49,213 nucleotides of DNA from CAYUST01 sp964447535 (GTDB lineage: Bacteria; Patescibacteriota; Gracilibacteria; Absconditabacterales; Absconditicoccaceae), in assembly GCA_964447535.1 (NCBI GenBank), contig CAYUST010000009.1, forward strand, positions 1 to 49,213, read 5' to 3'. Every line of letters begins with the position of its first letter. Position 1 is the first letter of the stretch. Both the position numbers and the translations under genes were made by a program. Positions 40,103 to 49,213 of this stretch are shown here, one piece after another. The notes beneath the pieces were generated by a model that did not search any database, was not told the origin of the DNA, and saw only the letters and a program-made list of their open reading frames with translations.

Positions 40103-41089
40103 CTATCCAGCACAATGCGTATCGAAAAAGGCAACGGTATCTGCAATAGCTTGCTCGGGAGTACGATTATCAAGATTGATTTTGACACCTGAGGCACGTT
40201 TGTGGCCTCATCAGCCGAGTTTACTTGCTAACGTAGCTACGTCAATTGCATCACAAGAGGATCTCAATGAACATCTGATATGGGGGATGGGATCAGTATC
40301 CATGATTTTGAAAAGTGCGTATCGTCCTGGAAGTGCAATACTAGTCATCTGAAAAATAAAATTGTCTCCTACGCTTTCTTGGTCAAGTCCACGTGCGTTG
40401 ACTTCACTGGTTGCATATCGACTTCGGATGCCTTGGGTCGACTTCGTGAGGCGCGTGATGAGCATACCTGTCCATTGGAGGCTTGCAAATGATTGGCTTC
40501 TATACAGATGCTCAATAATAGTTGCTTTGTCAGCGCCTGCCTCGATGAGACGATTGGCAAGTGAAAACGTACGAGCAGTTGCAGATGGAAACATAAAGTG
40601 TCCGGTATCGGTAGAAAGTCCCATGAAGAGAGCCGTAGCTATCTCTGCATCCAGAAGTGCTGGATAGTTCGTCGTGATGAGTTCTCCTACGATCTCACAG
40701 GTGCTACTTGCGTTGGTATCTATGATGTTGTGCGTCCCAAATCATGGATTGGATATATGATGATCGATGACGAGCGTGGTCTGATTGAGGAAATAGGATG
40801 GCTGATTGAGTCGTAAATTTCCCACTCTATTGGTGCCTCAAACATCCAAAAACACACACATATCGTAGGTTCATTGATAGGCGAAATCAGTACGAAACTG
40901 AGTGAGTTTTGACAAGAAAGAAAATTGTGCACTAGGTGTATCAGGCAGGAAATAAGTGACCTGCTTACCAAGGCGTTCGCACAAAAGTCCAAAGGCAATA
41001 CAAGCACCCAAACAGTCACCATCTGGGTTGTTGTGTCCAAAAATTGCTATCGTAGACGCTGAGGCAAAACTCTCTGGAAGGGTGAACAT
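40103..41089 (-). CDS. DHH/DHHA1 phosphoesterase (NrnA-like oligoribonuclease/pAp phosphatase)
   Basis: The 328-residue protein has the metal motif GHNNPDGDCLGA (His19, Asp23, Asp25), an Asp in FLDVGG, DHH as LVIDHHISNPG, STDTGHFMF, and the DHHA1 signature GGGHKRASGVKIN with UGA-encoded Gly residues. Family members with this layout degrade nanoRNA or pAp with Mn2+. Four or more UGA codons are Gly, one in the DHHA1 motif itself. It ends in TAG and starts 3 bases after the pyruvate kinase stop, so the two are probably one transcript. Confidence 0.92.
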
Positions 41090-41092
41090 CGA

Positions 41093-42502
41093 TTAGATAT
41101 CCTTGAATTTATAAAGCTCCATACCATTGATCATACCGGGGATATTTTGCTCGAGACTACTATGTGTAATCAAAATTTTGTCATCGAGGGAGATATTTCC
41201 TTTGAAAAGGATTCTAATAATCTCTTTACCTATCTGTTTGATATTGGTGTACTCGAATGAGTTGGAAATTTTGTAGCCTTTGACCCCCCAGAGTAAGTTG
41301 AGATATCTATACGAGTCGTCATTTTTGGTGAAGGCGATGATGGGCACATTGGGTTTGAGTGAGGAGAGTCTCGCTGCCGTGTAGCCTGACTCCGTAGGAC
41401 AAATAATGGCTTTGATAGTCATTTCTTTGGAGGCTCTATACGCGGTGAAAATAATATAGTCGGTGATACTATTCTCTTCGTTGGAGTGGAGATCTTTGAG
41501 ATGGAAGTTAGACTGTACGGCATTTTTTTCGTCGTTGATCATATCGTAGAGTTGTGTCACGAAATCAATTTGTTTTTCACTTACAGCAGTTTCTTTAGTC
41601 AGCAAAAAAGCGTCTACTCAGAGGGCTATTTCCTCTTTGACGACCTTCCAGTTGGCAGTATTGGAAGCACCGGTAATTTCGAATCCCGTAGTCATAATGA
41701 TAGGTTTGCCATACTGATTGCACAAAGCAATAATTTTGCGTTTGGTCGCATCAGCTCTCCTTTCTCCTACGAGAATGGTGAGTTTGCTTCTATTGATATT
41801 GATACCGTCTGCGTACTTGATAATTTCTTCGATGTTGTCTACTGCTTCTTTGGTCTCAATTTTGGCAACAATTTTTACTGTTTTGCCATTGATATCGGAC
41901 AAGAATTGTTTGATGGTTGCGATATTTTCTTTGTCTCTGATATATGAAACGGCGATGACCGTGATTTTGTTTTCTACTCATCGTGCGATTTGCTTCTTGT
42001 CTTTCTCACTCAAAAAAGCAAGTTTGGGAATATAATTTTCAAATTCGACATTTCTATTTATCAAGATAGTACCACCGTGGATGACCTTGCCTTGCAGATC
42101 TCCATCTTTGGAACTCAATACTTCTATTTTGACGGTATCATTGTCGATAGAGATGATAGTACCTGCCTCAATACGATGGAGATTTGGGTAATCAATAAAG
42201 AGTTTTCATGCCTCTTGTTTGAAAAATTCTGCAAAAGAAATAGTGATCTTTTGATTTTTCTTGAGCGTGACTTCATCTTTGTTTCTTGTTCTGATTTCTG
42301 GCCCTCTCGTGTCGAGCATCACAGTTTTGCTACTATCGAGCTTGAGAATGGTGTCTATGTATTTTTTCTTGGTTTCTTCGTCACCATGAGAAAGGTTGAT
42401 TCTGAAAACATCAATTTGATTGATGACTTTGGATAAGACAGTCTCTTTGTCAATTGCAGGTCAGATGGTTGCAATAATTTTGGCGTTATGGAAATGATTC
42501 AT
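41093..42502 (-). CDS. pyk: Pyruvate kinase, divergent active site
   Basis: This encodes 469 residues. The family opening AKIIATIGPA (UGA in TIGPA), FRINLSHGDEE, LDTRGPEIRT and VAKIETKEAVDNIEEI near residue 211 are kept, as is TKETA in place of the usual SGETA. The segment that normally reads M-V-A-R-G-D-L-G is replaced by GININRSKLTILVGE, so the metal-binding Asp of that motif is missing. MTTGFE takes the place of the usual TQMLESM. Normally it converts PEP and ADP to pyruvate and ATP. The enzyme may be inactive or altered. It is cotranscribed with the DHH gene. Confidence 0.88.
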
Positions 42503-42536
42503 GGTACGAGAGTTCGAGGAATAAAATATAAGTTCG

Positions 42537-43952
42537 TTAGGCGACGAGATGGAGGGATCCGTTGCGACAAGCATCAATATCTTTCTTTCTTCTCAAGGTA
42601 ATGATACCGAGTTGATTGGTGGTCATATGTATCAAGCTTTCTCCTATCATAAAGGACATTTGGGTATGTGCATAGTGTGGTCCAAAGATGAGCTCAATCG
42701 TATTTTTTTTGCCACCTGTCCTTTGCTCTTTGATAGTGAAGGTAGGATGATCTCCTGCTGGTGGTTTGCCCATGGCTTCTTTGACGGAGATACTGAGCTT
42801 GAGGGTGCGTTCGAGTTGTTGAATCGTGGCACCTGCCTTGCCAATGACTCTGCCCATCATACTCTCGGGGACGGTCAGGGCAATGCTTTGTGGTCATTTG
42901 ACCTCTACGACGCACGTGACCCCCAGGAGTTGTTGTATTTTGGATTCGAGCGCTTGACTTGCATAAGTGGCTATCATATTGGTGGCTCATCAGGAAGCTC
43001 ATGTAGCACTGATAGGCATCACCACCGTATTGTCTCCATAGGTGTAGAGCTCATAGAGTGGTTGCTTGGTGAGCATATCGTTCACGATCACCACAGGACG
43101 AGCTAAATCATCTCCCACCATGCCTCAGGGCGTTTTGACGGTGAGGTGGAGGTTGAGTATCTGCTCAACGCGTCCTCAGCGAATAAAGACCACGGTATCA
43201 ATTACTTGCGGTAATGTACCCAAATCAACGGCGGACAAAAATCTTTGGATGCTATCTATAGCGGCAGTAGCATGCATGACTCCGATGAGTCCAATGCCAG
43301 TCAGTCTCAGATCCTTGTAGAGCTCGAAGTCTTCACGATTTCTAATCTCATCATAGACACTATAATCTGGTCTGGAGAGCAAGAGTATATCTCTGATTTC
43401 ATTGTGCGATGCATGACCAAAGCTGTATTGCGTCACTCAGGGAGGGACAATTAGGTCACGGGGCGCCTCGATAGTTTTGATCACCACATTTTGTTCAGCT
43501 AACTTGGCTATGAATGCTTGTGCAAACGTTGATTTCCCTTCTCCCGGCGCCCCTGCTATCACGATACCTTTGGCTTGTTCGAGGAGATAGGTCAGGACAT
43601 CTGGAGTGAGTTCGTATTTGTCGAGAGAGAGTTGTACGAGTTGTTTAACGATAGTGATTTCAGGAAGTTTGCTCACGGGTGGAAGCACGACTACAATTCT
43701 ATATGCTCCAATTTGATAGACGAAGGAGTGTTTTCTTTCGATCTCCATGAAGCTATCGGGGTGTTCGTGTATGGAGCGCGTGAGTTGTGCAAGAAAATGG
43801 TCTATTTCGGTTTTGTGCCACACATTCTCTAGAGGAGTGAGTTTCCACGTTCCTGGCTTACCTTTTTTGGCAACCAATGGTTGTCCCTGTATGATATGTA
43901 CAGAGAGCGTAGTGGGGTCAAATAAGGTTGCTAACTGAGGAAGCAAAGTCAT
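42537..43952 (-). CDS. PilT/VirB11-like ATPase with C-terminal KH domain
   Basis: The 471-residue protein has a Walker A GAPGEGKSTFAQAFI, an acidic Walker B-like region and the family's ILLLSRPDYSVYDEIRN (Asp box) and GIGLIGVMHATAAIDSIQRF (His box) motifs. After a linker come RVEQILNLHLTVK and the KH motif VIGKAGATIQQLERTLKLSI (GxxG as GKAG). In archaea and many CPR members a PIN domain precedes a PilT-KH unit; here the first 100 residues do not look like PIN. Seven or so UGA codons are Gly. RNA binding by the KH part and motor ATPase activity are inferred. Confidence 0.85.
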
Positions 43953-44028
43953 AGACAATAAGGAAATCAAAAAGTAGTGTCCCGAAAGGGCAGAGATCTT
44001 TGTAACAGTGCAAAAAGTGTACGATAAG

Positions 44029-45537
44029 ATGACGTCTATACGGATTTTTTCTGAAATTGCAATGCCAACTCAAAAAAATGTGCTAACTTATGGCTTCACA
44101 CCTAGTTATTTGACTTTATTAAAACTTGTGATGATTTGTTTGCAACTGCTTGACAATGCATCTTTAAACAGTACAACTAAGCCGTTTACTCAATTTGGTG
44201 GTATGACTCTGGTATTACTTCTCGTCCATGGAGCTGCTATTGCCTATTTCATTGCCATAAAAGCATTGTGGTTTGCGCTTTTGCCGATATTGGGGTTTGC
44301 TTGATATGTCGTTTTGGCAACACATACGGGGACTGCTATTGGAGTTCGTCGTGAACACATTACGGCATTTTTTACGCATCATGCGTACGCATTTGCTTGG
44401 TGTTGTAGTATGCTCGGCATCTGGGGAATGAGTGATATTTATGGGTTTGACTCGGTGAGTACCGGGATGCGATTTGTCTGAACGAATATTGTGTTGTGGA
44501 TTGGTTCATACTTGCTAGAGTACAAAGAAGGAAAACATATGTTCCATGTAGGATATTTTGCAAGCTCTTTTTTGACTCTATGGGCATTGTTTGCTTTGCC
44601 GTCGGGGCCAGCACATTGGGTTGAAATTATCATGCTGTGGGTGTCCTTGACGATGGCACTCTATGCGTTTTTTGTGTTTGTCTTGGGAGCAGTTGGTATT
44701 CCTATTTCCCGTAACTTGAGCTATCCGTTATTTGTAACGATCCATGTGTGTATTATGTACTTGATCTATTATTATGCAAACCATGATACTTATCTGTCGT
44801 TAGTATTGGCGCAGGTCTATTTGAGTGCGGTCTATTGTTTGATTCGATGGATCCACCGTTACTCATTACAAGTCACTTCACCTCAGCAACCACAAGCATT
44901 ATTTAAGCATGTCTTATCTGGGAGACGTATAGCAACTCATCATCAAGGAGATCCTATGAGATTAGATATGGTACTAGATGCACATGCATTTTTGCGCAAC
45001 CTCGATGGAACGACTAAGTTTGTAATAAGTCTATTTAATATCATCCTTATCGTTGCACAGATTTGGTATTTCGTGTGAGGGTATGGTGGCTATGGTCTCT
45101 TGTGGACTGAAATTTTACTCTGGTTTGGTATCATCGTTTTCTTCGTCAATTATTTGCTGTTGAGAGCTATTCATTTCTACCATGGGATGCAAAGAGCAGT
45201 TGCCTTTTTGCTTATCAATTTTGGTATTTATTTCACTGCGGGAAATATTTTTGGTGCAGATTTATTGTACTTGATGACTGTCGGCATGATTTGGAGTATG
45301 TTGAATAGTTTAGCCATCTTTCACGCAAATTATTTCTCAGAAAAAGGTATTTTCGATTACACGGATTTCTTGTATCGAATTGGAGCAAATGTGTTATCAT
45401 CATTGGTCAATTTATACTTATTATTTTTCCTTCCACTCTCCTTGCAAATGAGATTTTCTTTGGCGGCGCTCTATTTTGGTATCCAGTTCTTTTTGCTTCT
45501 CAGCAACGTCAGACACATCCAAAAAGCTATTAGATAG
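44029..45537 (+). CDS. Large polytopic membrane protein
   Basis: The 502-residue protein has about thirteen hydrophobic segments distributed over the full length, broken by a soluble loop of about 40 residues near the middle (LFKHVLSGRRIATHHQGDPM). Three UGA codons are Gly. No motif for a known transporter or enzyme stands out. The start is uncertain: GTG 44008 and ATG 44062 are alternatives. It ends in TAG and is followed by a promoter-like gap before the surface protein gene. Confidence 0.8.
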
Positions 45538-45589
45538 TATTTTTTTGTCAAAAATGTCAACTACTTTGTTCTTTAGTCAAAGGAGAAAT

Positions 45590-45617
45590 TTGTGTTTGTG
45601 GATTTTGCATATATAGT
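45590..45617 (+). promoter_or_regulatory. Candidate promoter of the Cys-rich surface protein gene
   Basis: TTGTGT (45590-45595), 16-base spacer, TATAGT (45612-45617), followed by 31 bases of leader with no Shine-Dalgarno motif. Confidence 0.35.
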
Positions 45618-45648
45618 AATACAAAGCAAATTTTATTTGTATTGTCCT

Positions 45649-48600
45649 ATGAAAACTACAACACAAAGACTTCTCATCGTCAGTGCACTGCCATTGTTAC
45701 TTACCATCGTAAGTATGACAGTTTTTGCACAAGTCGTTCCTAGAGGAGATACGACAGGAGGATGAGGAGGTGGAACACCGACACCTGGGTTACCTGGTGA
45801 TGGAGTGTGTGCACCGTGTACTACCAAAGCAGATTGTTCTGCTCAAAATTATTGCTTTCCAACAGCACTGCACTGTAGTAGTGATCAAAAGATATGTGCA
45901 CCAGGGGCTAAGCTTTGAGATCCTTGCCAATGAGGAGGGTTTTGTTTGTGAGTCTGTGGACCACTGGGAGATACTCCACCAAGCTGTGATCAAGGTACAC
46001 CACCCGCACCTTGTGAGTTGTGTGATGCAACTCCTCAATGACAGTGTACAGCTCCAAATGGATGTTATACCCAGCAAGGTATGAAATATTGTAGTATAAC
46101 CAATCTCGCTTGTGATCAACTTGCTCTGGGTGCTAGTTGTGCACCAACAATTGTTGGTGCTCATCCCCAAGATACCTGTATGGGGACGTGTCGAGATGGT
46201 AGAGGAGATGCACCACTTTGTGGTCAAGCATGTGTCGAAGGTATGGCGTGTACAGATGGATCACAATGTGGCTGAGGGAACTGTGTAGCTGGCACTTGTG
46301 CGTGTCCTGACGTGTGTGATCCTCGTAGTGATGATTGTGGGTGCGGTGATGGGGTACTTGATACCAATTGACCTGATGATCTCACCGGTACATTAGATGA
46401 TGAGGAGTGTGAGGCAATTTTTGCGCTCGGCAAGATTTCTAAAGTGGAATATGATACGTCCGTACCTTTTGCGTTACAGATTTTTTCAGTTTCGGATAAT
46501 GGATATATCACGGTAGGAGGCACCAACAACTGTTTGGGCTGTCAAATCTATGGCGTGTGTGGTGATGGATTTGTAGATAGTAGTGGAGTATATGGTCCCA
46601 AAGAAGTATGTGATGATGGTGAAATTCTCAAATGACAGGATAAAGCACTCTCTGGAGACGGCTGTGGCACTGACTGCGCATGGGAACAACCTGCATGTGT
46701 ATTGTCAATTTCATGAGAGGTATATTCAGGTAAAGCAGTTACCTTCAATTACCGTGTCACTAGTCCTGGATGGCAAGATGCCAGTGCTTTGTTCCCTCTG
46801 GGTGATCCCTTGGCTGTTTCGCCTATGTTGCTTCCCCTAGCTCCTTTCAAATCTGGAAGTATCGTCTATCAATCGGGGTATAGCGTACCACCCACTACAG
46901 GTAAAGCTGTCCTGGTAGTCGTACATACGGGTAATCAACTCCTGACAGGCATGTGTATGGTGGAATTCACCGTAGGGTATTGTGGTGATGGAGAAATACA
47001 GTCTGTCTATGAACAATGTGATGATGGAAATTATATCAATGATGACGGCTGTCGCAATGATTGTACGTCAGACCTAGCATGTACTATTGCTGTCCAACCG
47101 ACGATTATTTCTAGTGGAGAGCAAGTACAAATTACGGTAAATATTACCAAAGGATACCAAAATCTTACGAGCTTGTTACTCAGTTATGGTGATGGAAAAT
47201 CAGATATATTCTATCCTCCTTTTGCACCACCTCCACCTGATCACGTGCTTGAGATGATTCATACGTACACCAGTGATGGAGAATTCAAGCCTACTGCATA
47301 CTTGTCTTGAATGGTCAATGGTCAAGAACTTTCTGCTCAATGTGCATGTGATTGTGTCGTAGTCACCGGTGAATATAAATTCTGGAAGGAGGGGATCTTG
47401 AGTTGATCAACGGTCTACTGGCATATTTATGGTGAACTACCACCTACGGTCAAAGCGTTTGAAGTCAAGGATACCTTGGTAGGAAATAGTACGATAAATA
47501 CAGGTAGTTTCACTGTGGAACTAAATGGTGTGCCCTATACACTTATTCCTCCCGTTCCGAACAACAAAACCTTTACCTTACAAGCCAATGGAAGACCTGC
47601 TGACGGCAACTTTGATATTCGATTTACCTCGCACGCGTATAGAGGAGGTAATCAAGAAATTTGTAATAGTGCAGAGTTGAGTTTTGATTTTCAAGGCAAA
47701 ACAATTGTTGAACAGTCAGATGATTATATCCATGGAAAAATTGATACACCAGCGTGTGTGAGTGGCTATGATCTCGATATCGATAAAACTATTTTGACGT
47801 CGGGTGAGTATGTAAGTATATATAATCCTGAGTACAATACCTATGCACCGTATGCAAAAGAAAATGGTATTGTTCTCTCAGGAAACCGATATATCTACCG
47901 TGTCAAAATCACCAATAATGGTGTAGGTGATGCCTACGATGTCAAAGTAGATGATACCTTCCCTGATGGCGTTACCGCTTTTTGGATGGAACCTGAAGCT
48001 TGGATGTCCTTGTTTGGTGGACCAGTAACGTTTACACCACCAGTTCCTTTGGCAAAATCATTTACCTGGTTGATTGCATTCTTGTGAGTCAATGAAAGCA
48101 AATATATAGATGTATTTGTAGAATTATGAACTTGAGCTACCTATGCTTGGGGAGAGCAGTTTTGTAATGTAGCCTATGCACAAGCAGAGGGTGAACCAGA
48201 ATCTCCTATCAGTGATGATGCATGTCTCACCATGAGCGGTAGCTGTTTCCGTACCTGTAGTGGCTATGTAGAAATTGATACAGGGACGCTCATGCGATCC
48301 CAAAACGGGAATGATCTCAGTGTCAATGCAACGTGTATTGCGAAAACAACCTGTGGAGAAAGTACTTCTTTCCCAGCTGATCCCGCACTCTTGACCTATG
48401 CGAAGACGCAACTCACCTTTGCAAAAACTGATCTGCAAATCACTAATCTCCCCTCACGAGAGTGGGGAGGTGGACTCAAAACACTGATCTTTGCCAAATC
48501 TGTGCAACAGGAATGTGGAGGAGATCCGTTCTGTGAAAGTGCATATGTTGAATCAATAATCGAAAACTATGATGCAGGAAACAATTTTGACAATTACAAA

Positions 48601-49213
48601 GTGGAAAAAGTGACTGTTGTAGGAAATAGTATCACTGTAGACCTCGCTAGTCGTACTTGGAAACATCGATTGACTTGTACGCTCAAGACAGCGTGTGATA
48701 CAGAATTATATAGAACCTATGAAGTGACGAACTATCCTGCATTGCCAACTGTTCCACCGACTATGCCATGAAGCAAACCAACCGTGTTTGCAACACAACA
48801 TAGTACCATAGTAGTTGGGTATCCTTTGACGACGAATACACACTACTATATGTCAGGGTGTAATTTGTGTGATGAAGGTGGTGGTGACGAAGATGAATGT
48901 ACTACCGATGCAGATTGTACGGACAATACGGTCTGTAATGGTGCAGAGGTATGTCAGTGAGGTGAATGTGTACCAGGTACGCCACTTGTGTGTGGTGATG
49001 GACTGTATTGTAATGGTGAAGAAGTATGTGATCCAGCTTTGTGATGTGTCCCTTGAACACCAATAGTGTGTACTGATCCAGATGGCACAGGATGCAAAAC
49101 AAATGCGTGTGATGAATCCAAAGATATGTGTGTGATAGATAGTAGTCTCTGTGGTGGAGATGATGGATGCAAAACCAACGAAGATTGTTCGGATAATAAT
49201 GCATGTAATGGTG
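45649..49213 (+). CDS. Giant Cys-rich secreted surface protein (3' end missing)
   Basis: At least 1188 residues, running off the window. The N-terminus MKTTTQRLLIVSALPLLLTI then VSMTVFAQ is a clear signal peptide, followed by a Gly-rich linker with UGA. Then come Cys-rich segments, two CGDG...CDDG repeats of DUF4215 type, a PKD-like strand set (IIVNITKGY, LLLSYGDGKS, HTYTSDGEF), a DUF11-like segment (YIYRVKITNNGVGDAYDVKV), a repeated VEIDTGT-type beta domain, and a tail with repeats of the form C-T-x-D-A-D-C...V-C-N-G-x-E-V-C...C-V-P-G-T-P. About fifteen UGA codons are Gly. It is exported by Sec and probably displayed on the cell surface, where disulfides would form; adhesion to a host is inferred. 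Confidence 0.85.

Noticed and set aside
41486..43106. Three long plus-strand frames opposite pyruvate kinase and the PilT-like gene.
   Set aside because: They mirror the codon pattern of two clear minus-strand genes.
1..49213. Many genes look split into pieces with small reading frames, as if pseudogenes or frameshifted.
   Set aside because: The pieces join without frame change at UGA, always at Gly positions of conserved proteins, so this is recoding, not decay.
1..49213. UGA as tryptophan (Mycoplasma code) or selenocysteine.
   Set aside because: Conserved Trp are TGG, UGA falls on invariant Gly, and the frequency is far too high for selenocysteine with no SECIS-like context.
1..49213. The window as a circular molecule: last base plus first two bases give GTA, joining the last gene to the first in frame.
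   Set aside because: The chance of an in-frame joint is one in three, and the Cys-repeat period at 49213 is not continued at base 1. No overlap of the ends is seen.
1..49213. CRISPR arrays, transposases or phage genes.
   Set aside because: No regularly spaced repeats with spacers, no transposase or integrase motif, and no phage structural gene were found by reading.

Overview
The window is bacterial chromosomal DNA from a lineage that reads UGA as glycine (genetic code 25). This points to the Candidate Phyla Radiation groups Absconditabacteria (SR1) or Gracilibacteria; the sequence alone does not separate them. Well over one hundred in-frame UGA codons fall at glycine positions of conserved proteins: MAGHSK of YebC, TIGPA of pyruvate kinase, GGH of the DHHA1 domain, the active-site region of PurF, and the HxxGH metal site of TsaD. 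All but one of the genes I could define end in UAA or UAG, and the exception (a small membrane ORF ending at 3938) is discussed separately. No rRNA, tRNA, CRISPR array or transposase was seen. Genes are dense, no gene-free stretch exceeds about 270 bases, and Shine-Dalgarno sequences are rare.

Layout. 1-1907 (+): C-terminal part of a Cys-rich secreted surface protein with a thrombospondin-3-like calcium repeat, a Gly-Asp tract and a LecA/PA-IL-like lectin domain. 2049-2513 (+): small membrane protein. 2510-12976 (-): about twenty mostly short accessory genes (CaCA antiporter, TauE-like exporter, VOC, SRPBCC and DoxX families, ComB, a winged-helix/phosphoribosyltransferase regulator, GIY-YIG, DnaQ-like exonuclease, NUDIX, CYTH). 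13242-16226 (+): an APH-fold kinase flanked by related palindromes, then Elp3 carrying an in-frame insert made of intergenic-repeat sequence. 16418-18434 (-): two unknown genes lacking UGA-Gly, one ending in an RpoA-CTD-like domain.

18525-36476 (+) is the housekeeping core: tsaD, a TPR-like protein, secD, a 1243-residue polytopic protein of possible GT-C type, rpoD, archaeal-type proS, a DUF1543 protein, purF, hisS, dnaB and yebC. 36551-38266 holds three small membrane proteins without UGA-Gly. 38318-43952 holds an SDR-like protein, a winged-helix protein, a DHH phosphoesterase, an unusual pyruvate kinase and a PilT-like ATPase with a KH domain. 44029-45537 (+) is a large membrane protein. 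From 45649 a second Cys-rich secreted protein runs off the end.

Together the genes cover translation (ProRS, HisRS, YebC, TsaD, Elp3), transcription initiation (RpoD), replication (DnaB), secretion (SecD) and surface display. The Cys-rich, calcium-repeat and lectin proteins would fit the host-attached lifestyle known for these phyla, which is inference. The most notable observations are the recoding itself, one membrane ORF whose UGA still looks like a stop, palindromic repeats colonising intergenic and coding sequence, gene groups free of UGA, a PurR-like regulator beside an inverted-repeat array, and a pyruvate kinase lacking the usual RGD-type metal-site motif.
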